DNA of 6,813 bases, taken from contig JABMQG010000180.1 of the NCBI GenBank assembly GCA_013203365.1, positions 1 through 6,813 of the forward strand. Reading direction: 5' to 3'. The notes under the pieces were generated by a model. It did no database searches, was not told the origin of the DNA, and saw nothing but the letters and a program-made list of their open reading frames with translations. A program made the translations under genes and the position numbers. This DNA comes from Planctomycetota bacterium. Its GTDB lineage: Bacteria > Planctomycetota > Phycisphaerae > SM23-33 > FEN-1343. This document shows, piece by piece, positions 1 to 6,077 of the stretch (positions within the stretch are counted from its first letter, which is position 1; the number at the start of each line of letters is the position of its first letter).

Positions 1-1178
1 GTCTGGCGATGGGCCATGCGTTCATCCAACTGCTGCTGAAGCGTCTTTCGCCGTTTGATCGTCAGTGTCAGGCCGTGCTCCAAGGCAAGCATCTCCGCGG
101 TCTCGGCAGTGATTGTCTGATTGACGGTGGCTAACTTACCCTGGGACATGAGTGTCTTGAGCAGTGCGGCGCTCTTGATCCCCGTCGCCGACGAGAAGCT
201 CTTGATGGTGATCGGTTCTTCGATTTCACACGGCCCGTCCCTCAGAGCAACCCGTTCATCCAGCGGCGTATGCACGCTCGCCCGCCGGCGGCGCAAGCCG
301 CCCGCGGTGGCGGCGGCCAAGCTTTCCTGCCGTTCAGACAGATCGCGTTCTCGCCACTGCCGGATACCCTCGCCGCTCTCGGCGCTGCGCCCGCCGCGGC
401 GACGAGGGCTGCGTCGCCCGGGCTTTTTTTCTTGCTGCTCGGCTGTTTCGTGCTCGCCCTGGTTGCGAGGCGATTCGACTGCGCTGACCTTCGCCTTGTC
501 CGTCACGAGTGGCTCGTCGACCTTTGGCGGCCTTCGCCGTTGTGGCAGTGGGACGTGATCAGGCCGCTCCATTCGGATCACACGCGGACCCTGCAACTGC
601 GCGGGCTTGGGAACAACTTGTGGACCCGCCGGCTTAATATCCTCATTCTTTGCCGGCCTTGGCGGCTTGGCCTTCGAGGCAGGGGCGGGCCTGGCCGTCG
701 GAGGCGGCTCGATTGCGTCCGCAGTCTCGGCCACCGGGGTAGCCTCAGGTGCCTCCGCTGCCGGCGCCAAGTCGCTCGGTACCTCGGCGGCGATGGCTGC
801 AGTGACGGCCTCGGGCCCTTCAGCCATAGCCGGAACTGTCCCCAACGGCAATTGCTCGGCCTCAGCCGGTGCTGTCTCGGTCTCGGCCGGTGCCACTGCG
901 GTCTCGGTCGCCTCAGCCTGATCCTGCTTCTTCCGCCGCCGCCGCTCGGCAGCGGCCTTCTTCCTCGCGGCGGCCAAGTCGACCGCCTCGGCTACTTCGA
1001 CCGCCGAGTGACTGGTGGCGGATGAATCCGAGAACCACTCGACGATGGTGGCCTCCAGACCCGCCGACAACGCGGCCATATGGTTCTTCAGCTCAAGGCC
1101 CTCGGCCCGGCACTTGTCAAGGATGTCCTTGCTTACTACGCCGAGGTCCTTCGCCAATTGGAAGACACGCTTCGCCAA
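1..1178 (-). CDS. infB: Translation initiation factor IF-2, N-terminal part (cut by left window edge)
   Basis: IF-2 is the cytoplasmic GTPase that places fMet-tRNA on the 30S ribosome and promotes subunit joining. Only 392 codons are visible; the G domain and C-terminal domains lie beyond position 1. Residues 1-50 begin MAKRVFQLAKDLGVVSKDIL, the typical IF2_N fold. Residues 51-312 are a long Ala/Glu/Pro/Lys/Arg-rich linker of low complexity, including a RRRRKK patch. A second IF2_N-like segment occupies about 313-379 (SFSSATGIKSAALLKTLMSQ). The start is a TTG at 1178-1176: no ATG occurs in this frame between the upstream in-frame stop and residue 35, TTG yields the family N-terminus exactly, and AGGAGAG (1189-1183) lies just upstream. 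It follows nusA by 126 nt on the same strand, as in the classical nusA-infB operon. The identity is secure; the GTPase part is not seen. Confidence 0.96.
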   Translation of the reverse strand, partial: MAKRVFQLAKDLGVVSKDILDKCRAEGLELKNHMAALSAGLEATIVEWFSDSSATSHSAVEVAEAVDLAAARKKAAAERRRRKKQDQAEATETAVAPAETETAPAEAEQLPLGTVPAMAEGPEAVTAAIAAEVPSDLAPAAEAPEATPVAETADAIEPPPTARPAPASKAKPPRPAKNEDIKPAGPQVVPKPAQLQGPRVIRMERPDHVPLPQRRRPPKVDEPLVTDKAKVSAVESPRNQGEHETAEQQEKKPGRRSPRRRGGRSAESGEGIRQWRERDLSERQESLAAATAGGLRRRRASVHTPLDERVALRDGPCEIEEPITIKSFSSATGIKSAALLKTLMSQGKLATVNQTITAETAEMLALEHGLTLTIKRRKTLQQQLDERMAHRQ

Positions 1179-1304
1179 AACACTCTCCTGCCGTTGCCTT
1201 CTTCGCCTTCCTTGCCAAGGGCGTCTTCGCCACAGATGCAAGGCCGCATCAAATTCAAATCGTCAACTGCTTCGGTCGGCGGCTATGTTGCGCTAATAAA
1301 AACC
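1179..1304 (-). other. nusA-infB spacer
   Basis: This 126-nt spacer separates nusA from infB. It carries the infB ribosome binding site (AGGAGAG, 1189-1183). I see no GC-rich hairpin followed by a T-run, so nothing here suggests that transcription ends between the genes; co-transcription is inferred. The ylxR and ylxQ genes found here in Firmicutes are absent. Confidence 0.6.
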
Positions 1305-2645
1305 TTATTGCACATCCGTCTGCTCATCAGTCTGCTCATCAGTCTGTACATCCGTCTGTACATCCGTCTGTACATCAGTCTGTACATCAGTCTGCACATC
1401 AGTCTGCGGGCCTTCCTGCGCCTGTGCTACCGGTTCTTCCTCTGTAAGCTGCTCACTTGCCAATCCGGCACGCTCGCTTTGCCGCTGGCTTGCCTGCCGT
1501 TCGGCAACCCGCTTGGCCTCTTCGGCACATCGGCTTACAACCCTCTGGGCAAGCAGACGATCGATACCCAGCTCGCTGACCAGTGGATCCGGACCAACCT
1601 CTTCCACGTCCAGTACGTTGACCATACCCAACGCGACAATCTTGTCCATCAGTTGCGAGTCCACTCCGTCCACCGACTGCAAGGCCTTTTCCAGCGTATC
1701 CAGACCGGCGTTGTATTCCACCGGCGTCAGTATGTCGATGTCCCACGTCGTCAGCCGAGCCGCGAGTCGGACATTCTGACCCCGCTTGCCAATCGCAAGG
1801 GAAAGCTGATCGTCGTTAACCACGACCAAAGCCCGGCCCAATTCGAAGCACAAGGCAACATCGGCCACCTCGGCGGGCTTCAGGGAGTAGGCGATGAGCA
1901 CCTTGGACGACTCGTGCCAGCGGACGATGTCTATCTTCTCGCCGGCAACCTCTTCTACAATGTTCTTAATCCGGCTGCCACGAACGCCTACACATGCGCC
2001 GACGGGGTCCACTTTCGGGTCCAGGCTGCTCACGGCTACCTTCGTGCGATACCCCGCTTCCCGCGCCAAGGCCTTTATCTCGATGATCTTCTCCGCCACT
2101 TCAGGCACTTCCAGTTCAAAAAGCCGACGGATGAAGTCCGGGTGCGTCCGCGAGAGGATAATGCGAACCTGGTTGTTCTGCTCTCGAACGTCCAGCACCA
2201 ATGCCCGAATGCGTTCGTCGGGCATGTGGGTTTCTCCAGGAATCTGTTCGTTCTTCGGTAAGTAGGCCTCGGTTCTACCAAGGTCCACCGTCATCGAACC
2301 ACCTTCCCATCGCACCGTCCGGCCGGTGACTATCTGCCCTCGACGCTCGATATACTCATCGTGTATGCTGCCGCGCTCCTCTTCTCGCAACTTCTGGATG
2401 ATTACCTGCTTGGCCGTCTGGGCGGCGATCCGGCTGAGGTGCGTCATAGACATGGGCTTGCCGTCAACCGTTGCGGCGATATCGCCCGTCTGCCTGTTTA
2501 TGGTGACCGTGGTAAGCTCTGCCTGCCCGCAGGCCTTGCGAATGGCGGAGACCATCGCCGTTTCCAGGTCATCGAACACCACTTCCCGGTCGATGTTCCG
2601 GCTTCGGGAAATCCCGTCGATAATGCGAAGTAGTTCCTGATTCAT
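1305..2645 (-). CDS. nusA: Transcription termination/antitermination factor NusA
   Basis: NusA binds RNA polymerase and nascent RNA and modulates pausing, intrinsic termination and antitermination. The 446-residue product shows the N-terminal polymerase-binding domain (about 1-100), an S1 domain (about 101-168), KH1 with its GVRG loop at 220-223, and KH2 with GKRG at 286-289. A helical region (about 315-385) follows, possibly one acidic-repeat-like module. The tail (about 385-446) is Gln/Glu-rich and ends in eight QTDV/QTDE units. I chose the ATG at 2645 because MNQELLRIIDGISRSRNID matches the usual NusA start and GGGAAG lies five bases upstream. An in-frame ATG at 2678 would add 11 residues (MAKRLGDWEDS) and sits right after a terminator T-run, so I consider it less likely. 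No rimP precedes it; the upstream region instead holds a strong promoter and a terminator, which suggests attenuation. Confidence 0.97.
   Translation of the reverse strand: MNQELLRIIDGISRSRNIDREVVFDDLETAMVSAIRKACGQAELTTVTINRQTGDIAATVDGKPMSMTHLSRIAAQTAKQVIIQKLREEERGSIHDEYIERRGQIVTGRTVRWEGGSMTVDLGRTEAYLPKNEQIPGETHMPDERIRALVLDVREQNNQVRIILSRTHPDFIRRLFELEVPEVAEKIIEIKALAREAGYRTKVAVSSLDPKVDPVGACVGVRGSRIKNIVEEVAGEKIDIVRWHESSKVLIAYSLKPAEVADVALCFELGRALVVVNDDQLSLAIGKRGQNVRLAARLTTWDIDILTPVEYNAGLDTLEKALQSVDGVDSQLMDKIVALGMVNVLDVEEVGPDPLVSELGIDRLLAQRVVSRCAEEAKRVAERQASQRQSERAGLASEQLTEEEPVAQAQEGPQTDVQTDVQTDVQTDVQTDVQTDEQTDEQTDVQ
1311..1406 (-). repeat. Eight tandem 12-bp repeats coding a QTDV/QTDE tail in nusA
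   Basis: Eight perfectly in-register 12-bp units encode Gln-Thr-Asp-Val (six units) or Gln-Thr-Asp-Glu (two units) just before the nusA stop codon. The units vary only at the Thr wobble base and in the last codon. On the plus strand the order is A-BB-CC-DD-E, with three neighbouring pairs identical, as expected from stepwise slippage duplication. The reading frame is kept because each unit is four codons. Confidence 0.95.
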
Positions 2646-2683
2646 GCTGTCTTCCCAATCGCCCAGCCGCTTCGCCATGCAAC

Positions 2684-2712
2684 AAAAAAAGTGGGTGACC
2701 GGCGCCCACTTC
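2684..2712 (-). terminator. Rho-independent terminator in the nusA leader
   Basis: Read on the minus strand, AAGTGGG (2711-2705) pairs perfectly with CCCACTT (2695-2689) across a nine-base loop, and a run of seven T follows (2690-2684, the first two paired). An A-rich segment precedes it. The T-run ends 38 bases before the chosen nusA start codon, so any transcript from the upstream promoter must pass it to express nusA. Confidence 0.8.
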
Positions 2713-2886
2713 TTTAACCCAACGGACGAGACGCATATTCAGCAATCATGGCCACCAGGGTAACGCCGGCGTCCACCGCCTCCTACGTTTCCAGGGTGGG
2801 CCGCATTGACCTACCTTGCCTGATACCAGGCCAGCCGCGATGGCTTCACGCCCTCGCACGGGTCTAAACTCGTCCCAGACAACTGC

Positions 2887-2973
2887 TCACGCCAGTGTCT
2901 CCAGGTTCTTAAAGATGCGCACTACGCCACACTTACAACAGCCCACCAGACCTGCCTTTTGCATAAGCGTCAT
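2887..2973 (-). CDS. Possible 28-codon leader peptide with CCKC motif
   Basis: A short ORF lies inside the candidate leader RNA upstream of nusA. It starts with ATG at 2973 and is preceded by AAGGG with a seven-base gap, a passable ribosome binding site. It encodes MTLMQKAGLVGCCKCGVVRI and eight more residues, including three Cys codons within four. It is too short for any family assignment, and chance ORFs of this size are common. It could be a translated leader peptide or nothing. Confidence 0.2.
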   Translation of the reverse strand: MTLMQKAGLVGCCKCGVVRIFKNLETLA

Positions 2974-3017
2974 CCGCAGACCCTTGCATACGCACAATCC
3001 GATGTGCCAATCGAACG

Positions 3018-3045
3018 ATTATAGATGGGCCGGAAGGCCTGTCAA
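3018..3045 (-). promoter_or_regulatory. Consensus sigma-70-type promoter upstream of the nusA leader
   Basis: On the minus strand a perfect -35 TTGACA (3045-3040) and a perfect -10 TATAAT (3023-3018) are separated by 16 bp. Transcription should begin near 3011, about 365 nt before the nusA start. The spacer contains the inverted repeat GGCC-TTCC-GGCC (3039-3028), which might be a protein-binding site. No other promoter this close to consensus was seen in the window. Confidence 0.8.
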
Positions 3046-3394
3046 ATAAAATTCCCTGGCATTAAGGCTGTTATGGCCTTGCCTAACCGCATGCTCCGTC
3101 AATCTGCTCGTTTGTGCTGCTCACAGTCATCGCGGCCGCCGCAGGCAGGAACTTTGTCAGCCGGCCGGCACGTTGGAATGTATTTAGGCGTACCGTCTGC
3201 CCGTCGGTAGCGGGGAGAGGAACTGAACAGCCTGTTGCCATTGAGCCGCCGTCGCATCGATGATGCGGGCGGTTTCGCCACGAAACGCGCGGAACACCGG
3301 CTCCCTGGAGCCCCGCCGCATACGTCAGATTCGACCAATTCAGACGTCCGGGCCCATAGTCAAACGTAACCATGATTTGGCCTGTCCGTCTAGT
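3046..3394 (-). other. Gap between the radical SAM gene and the nusA promoter, no convincing gene
   Basis: A weakly supported minus-strand ORF (3083-3373, 96 codons) starts 21 nt after the radical SAM stop codon. It encodes MVTFDYGPGRLNWSNLTYAA and a Pro/Arg/Thr-rich remainder with no recognisable motif, no clear ribosome binding site, and lower third-position GC than a rival frame. The rival 45-codon frame (about 3323-3186) contains ETARIIDATAAQWQQAVQFL and looks more protein-like, but it also lacks a binding site. Either could be a relic or a chance frame. The stretch also holds a hairpin at 3246-3272. Confidence 0.4.
3246..3272. other. Stable 11-bp bulged hairpin downstream of the radical SAM gene
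   Basis: CGCATC (3253-3258) pairs with GATGCG (3262-3267) over a three-base loop. The stem continues as CCGCC (3246-3250) with GGCGG (3268-3272) after a two-base bulge. It lies about 125 nt past the radical SAM stop codon. No T-run follows on the minus strand and only TTT on the plus strand, so it is a weak terminator candidate at best; it could stabilise the 3' end of the upstream mRNA. Confidence 0.5.
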
Positions 3395-4897
3395 TCAGAT
3401 CTGTGGTAAGCGTTGCACCCCTCTGGCCTTAGCCAAGTCCAGGAATAGCTTTATATCCTTGCTCCATTCGTGCATGGTGGTCCTTGCCGTGCGGGCGTTA
3501 TTCCACAGCAAGCCCCACTTATCGAGCAAAGGTGTCCTTCGCTCCATCAAGGCCCGGACGCGGCGAATGCTCCAGCCGCCCCACCGATAAAAGCGATGGT
3601 GGGCATGCAAGACAGTCTTCTGAAGCTGCTCCAGGCCGATCCTGCTGTTGTCGTAGACACAGTGGGTGCCGTCGTAGAAGTCCCAATCCGATGGGTAGTC
3701 CATAAAAATAAGGTGCTTGCGCATTTGCTCGTAAAGAGGCGTGCCCGGCAGCGGGGTCAGGATGCTTATCTGAAGTGTCTCCATACCGCTCTGGCGGGCG
3801 AACTGAACGATCCGGTCGGCCGTGGTCTGGGTGTGTTGCGGGCCGAGGACGAACATCCCGTGTATCCAGAACCCGTTATCGTGGAGTATGCGGGTATCCT
3901 CCAGTAGCCGATTACGAAGTGTGCCTTTGCCCCGATACCCCTTTTGCCACCCCGCCGCCGTGGAATCGTCTATTGTCTCGTAGCCTATGTACAGCACGTC
4001 GCCGCCGGCCTTGCGCATGGACGCCAAAAGCGGCCGATCCAGCTTGGCCCGCGCGGCGTCCATCCACTGAAAGTCCGCCCTCGCCTGGGCATTGAAGCTT
4101 ATGCGCAACGGCCGAAGCCTGTCCAGAAGCTGCCTGGCCCACACACGGTCGGCAGTAAAATTGTCGTCGTAAAAAAACAGACGCCTGAAACCCTGTTCCA
4201 TGAAATGGCACACGTCGTGATAGACCTTCTCCACCGACTGCCTGCGGACTTTGCGACCGAACATCCTGGTGACTGAACAGTACGTGCAGCCGTACGGGCA
4301 GCCCCGCGAGGTCATCATGGGCAGTTCATACAATTCTCGCTTGCGGAACCACCCGATCAGTTTGTCAAAGTCGATCATGAGGCCGTAATTCAGGGTCGGC
4401 AGCGCGTCGATATCCTCAAGGGCCACGGCGCTTACGATGCCGCTGGTTATTTCGCCGCGGGCAAGGGCCTCGATGACGCTCTCGCCTTCACCCCGAACAA
4501 CCACATCTCCATGCGTGATTGCCTCCTGCGGCATGAAGGTGGCGTGCACCCCGCCGAAGGCGACCAGCGTCTTGGGCGAGTCACTCTTGATCTGTCGCGC
4601 CAGTTGATAACCACGCGATGCCGTGGGCGTCATTATGGTGATGCCCACCAAATCGGCCGAGCAGACGTCCGCGTACGCCGCCGGGTTGTCCAACAGTGAG
4701 CCGGAAACGTTCTCATTGTAAACGGCTACGTCGAATCCGAGCTTATGCAGCATGGACGCCAGGGTGATCGGACCCAGCAGCGGCCAGCGAGCGATCCATG
4801 CGTTGAACGGCCTACCGGGTCTGCCTTGCGGCTCGATGAAACGAATCTTTCGGGGGCGAAACAAACCTGTTCTCCAAATTGAACTAGCCACATTCAT
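3395..4897 (-). CDS. B12-binding-domain radical SAM protein of unknown substrate
   Basis: This 500-residue protein has the two-part layout of B12-binding radical SAM enzymes. Residues about 15-150 form a Rossmann-like cobalamin-binding-type domain (RWPLLGPITLASML at 38-51, FGGVHATFMPQEA at 114-126, VVRGEGES at 133-140). Residues about 190-400 form the radical SAM barrel with the cluster motif C200-P-Y-G-C204-T-Y-C207. Later family blocks are FFYDDNF (241-247), GYETID (305-310), HGMFVLG (346-352) and LTPLPGTPLYEQM (380-392). A basic C-terminal extension (about 430-500) follows. These enzymes reductively cleave SAM through a 4Fe-4S cluster; the reaction here cannot be told. The DxHxxG motif that ligates cobalt in base-off enzymes is not visible. 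The ATG at 4897 lacks a ribosome binding site. A TTG at 4864 (residue 12) has GGAG seven bases upstream and would remove a poorly conserved leader. Confidence 0.92.
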   Translation of the reverse strand: MNVASSIWRTGLFRPRKIRFIEPQGRPGRPFNAWIARWPLLGPITLASMLHKLGFDVAVYNENVSGSLLDNPAAYADVCSADLVGITIMTPTASRGYQLARQIKSDSPKTLVAFGGVHATFMPQEAITHGDVVVRGEGESVIEALARGEITSGIVSAVALEDIDALPTLNYGLMIDFDKLIGWFRKRELYELPMMTSRGCPYGCTYCSVTRMFGRKVRRQSVEKVYHDVCHFMEQGFRRLFFYDDNFTADRVWARQLLDRLRPLRISFNAQARADFQWMDAARAKLDRPLLASMRKAGGDVLYIGYETIDDSTAAGWQKGYRGKGTLRNRLLEDTRILHDNGFWIHGMFVLGPQHTQTTADRIVQFARQSGMETLQISILTPLPGTPLYEQMRKHLIFMDYPSDWDFYDGTHCVYDNSRIGLEQLQKTVLHAHHRFYRWGGWSIRRVRALMERRTPLLDKWGLLWNNARTARTTMHEWSKDIKLFLDLAKARGVQRLPQI

Positions 4898-4924
4898 ATT
4901 TTGAAAGTAGACTTATCATACATA

Positions 4925-4954
4925 ATCATACGACCAGGGCCATGTGCACTTCAA
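4925..4954 (-). promoter_or_regulatory. Probable promoter of the radical SAM gene
   Basis: On the minus strand TTGAAG (4954-4949) and TATGAT (4930-4925) are 18 bp apart, matching four and five of six consensus positions. The expected start near 4918 gives a leader of about 20 nt to the ATG at 4897 or about 55 nt to the TTG at 4864. The local AT-rich run supports a promoter here. Confidence 0.5.
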
Positions 4955-4965
4955 GGCCGCCCTGC

Positions 4966-4983
4966 TGAGATCTGGTGGTCTCA
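4966..4983. promoter_or_regulatory. Inverted repeat in the divergent spacer, possible operator
   Basis: TGAGA (4966-4970) and TCTCA (4979-4983) form an inverted repeat with an eight-base centre, lying between the divergent radical SAM and pyrophosphatase genes and just upstream of the -35 box of the former. Short repeats like this also occur by chance. I could not find a convincing promoter for the plus-strand gene in the same spacer. Confidence 0.2.
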
Positions 4984-5064
4984 ACGATTGTGGCAGGCTT
5001 TCCACTCAGGGCAATCCTGGCCGGACCATGGACCAGTCAAACACACAATTAGGGAGTTAAGAAC

Positions 5065-6033
5065 ATGAAGGTAAGAGAGATTCGAATGCAGGATCTGAAA
5101 GTCGATGCGTTCATCGACGAGCAAGTGGCGGCGATTCGCCAGGCCGTAGGCGACGGTCTTGCAGTGAATGCCCTCTCCGGCGGCGTGGATTCGTCGGTCG
5201 TAACGCTGCTGGGGCACAGGGCGCTGGCCGATCGGCTGAAGACATACTTCATCGACAACGGCCTGATGCGAGAGGACGAGCCGCAACTCATAGCCGACAT
5301 TTTCGCCCGGATGGAAGTAAAAGTCGAGATCATCAACGCTCGCAAGCAATTTTTCGCCGCCCTAAAGGGTGTCGAAGACCCTGAGATAAAACGTGACAAG
5401 GGCATCACACAGGTCTTCTATAAGGACGTCTTCGCCAAGCTGGTGAAAAGCTGCGGCGCCAAGGTTCTGTTGCAAGGCACGAACTACACCGACGTCGAGG
5501 AGACGGTAGCCGGTATCAAACGGCAGCATAACATCCTAGCACAGTTGGGAATCGATACCGAGAAGGCCTACGGCTACAAGGTTATAGAGCCCATTATCGA
5601 GCTTCGCAAACCAGCCATCAGGTGCGTGGCCAAGGCACTTGGACTGCCGGAGGAGATCTACTCCCGACCGCCGTTTCCGGGCCCGGCGCTGGCCGCTCGG
5701 GTCATCGGCGAGGTCACCGAGGAGCGGGTCGCATTGATTCGCGCCGCCACGGCCATCGTCGAAGCTGAACTACAGGACTGCGTGGCGTTCCAATACATGG
5801 CCATTCTGCACGAAGACAAGGTCACTGGCATAAGGGACGGCAAACGCCGCTTCGGCCATCAGATCGAGCTGCGATGCTGGGACAGCGATGACGCAGTTAC
5901 TGCCGCACCGACCAGCCTGCCGTTCGAGCTGCTCCGAAAGATAGCGGATCGGCTCACAACCGAGCTGCCAGGCGTCGTCAGTGTGACTTACAACATCGCC
6001 GCGAAGCCTCCGTCTTGCATCGAGGCGGTATGA
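5065..6033 (+). CDS. GMP synthetase-like ATP pyrophosphatase (GuaA C-terminal part only)
   Basis: The 322-residue protein matches the ATP-pyrophosphatase plus dimerisation halves of GMP synthetase and has no glutamine amidotransferase domain. The PP-loop SGGVDSS is at 38-44; FIDNGLMRE (62-70) and VEDPEIKR (103-110) follow. The dimerisation domain runs from RPPFPGPALAARVIGEVT (201-218) to KPPSCIEAV (314-322). Canonical enzymes adenylate XMP and aminate it to GMP in purine synthesis. Here the usual RHPFPGPGL reads RPPFPGPAL, GTIYPD reads GTNYTD, and the C-terminal KPPATIEWE reads KPPSCIEAV, so this looks like a separate clade. Proteins of this kind are sometimes labelled ExsB family. An in-frame TAG lies five codons upstream of the ATG, and AGGGAG (5051-5056) is a good ribosome binding site. 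It could be a stand-alone GuaA subunit paired with a distant glutaminase, or an enzyme for another substrate. Confidence 0.9.
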   Translation: MKVREIRMQDLKVDAFIDEQVAAIRQAVGDGLAVNALSGGVDSSVVTLLGHRALADRLKTYFIDNGLMREDEPQLIADIFARMEVKVEIINARKQFFAALKGVEDPEIKRDKGITQVFYKDVFAKLVKSCGAKVLLQGTNYTDVEETVAGIKRQHNILAQLGIDTEKAYGYKVIEPIIELRKPAIRCVAKALGLPEEIYSRPPFPGPALAARVIGEVTEERVALIRAATAIVEAELQDCVAFQYMAILHEDKVTGIRDGKRRFGHQIELRCWDSDDAVTAAPTSLPFELLRKIADRLTTELPGVVSVTYNIAAKPPSCIEAV

Positions 6034-6040
6034 GGCCTCG
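6021..6040 (+). other. Hairpin spanning the stop codon of the pyrophosphatase gene
   Basis: CGAGGC (6021-6026) pairs with GCCTCG (6035-6040) over an eight-base loop that contains the TGA stop codon. No T-run follows, so it is not a classical intrinsic terminator; a role in mRNA 3'-end stability is possible. No other terminator for this gene was seen. Confidence 0.4.
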
Positions 6041-6077
6041 GGAAATGAAAACGCGGGCTGATGGCGTCCCCTATTTG

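Larger units (their letters stand above)
2684..3011 (-). ncRNA. Candidate structured RNA of about 325 nt, or nusA attenuator leader
   Basis: The stretch is bounded by a consensus promoter (3018-3045) and an intrinsic terminator (2684-2712) on the same strand and has no substantial ORF. Hairpins can be read directly. A 5-bp stem lies near the expected 5' end (GCACA/TGTGC, 2992-3007, six-base loop). A GCCTG-N4-CAGGC stem sits at 2818-2831, and a CCACC/GGTGG pairing lies around 2776-2800. The segment GCCCAC (2801-2796) is complementary to GTGGGC in the 5' arm of the terminator (2709-2704), so a competing antiterminator fold is possible. I looked for hallmarks of RNase P RNA, tmRNA, SRP RNA and common riboswitches and did not find them. 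The start at 3011 is estimated from the -10 box. Function is unknown; separate sRNA and cis-acting leader are both open. Confidence 0.5.

Noticed and set aside
270..1025. Plus-strand ORF of 251 codons, rich in Arg, Leu and Gly
   Set aside because: It is antisense to the infB linker, which is GC-rich and low in complexity and so leaves all frames open. No family motif is present.
1311..1406. CRISPR-like array
   Set aside because: The units are 12 bp, contiguous without spacers, and in frame at the end of nusA.
1080..2261. Long plus-strand ORF of 393 codons
   Set aside because: It lies antisense to nusA, whose S1 and KH motifs are unmistakable. Its hydrophobic Ile/Leu/Tyr repeats are only the reverse reading of the QTDV array.
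2684..3011. RNase P RNA, tmRNA, SRP RNA or tRNA
   Set aside because: The GAGGAAAGTCC core of RNase P RNA, a tmRNA tag and CCA end, the GGAAGCAGC-type SRP loop and a GGTTCGAATCC T-arm are all absent.
3083..3373. 96-codon ORF as a firm gene in an operon with the radical SAM gene
   Set aside because: There is no clear binding site and no motif, and third-position GC is weaker than in a rival frame. It is kept only as a remark in the gap entry.
4901..4928. Plus-strand promoter for the pyrophosphatase gene (TTGAAA with CATAAT or TAATCA)
   Set aside because: CATAAT leaves only a 14-bp spacer, and TAATCA at 16 bp matches the consensus poorly.
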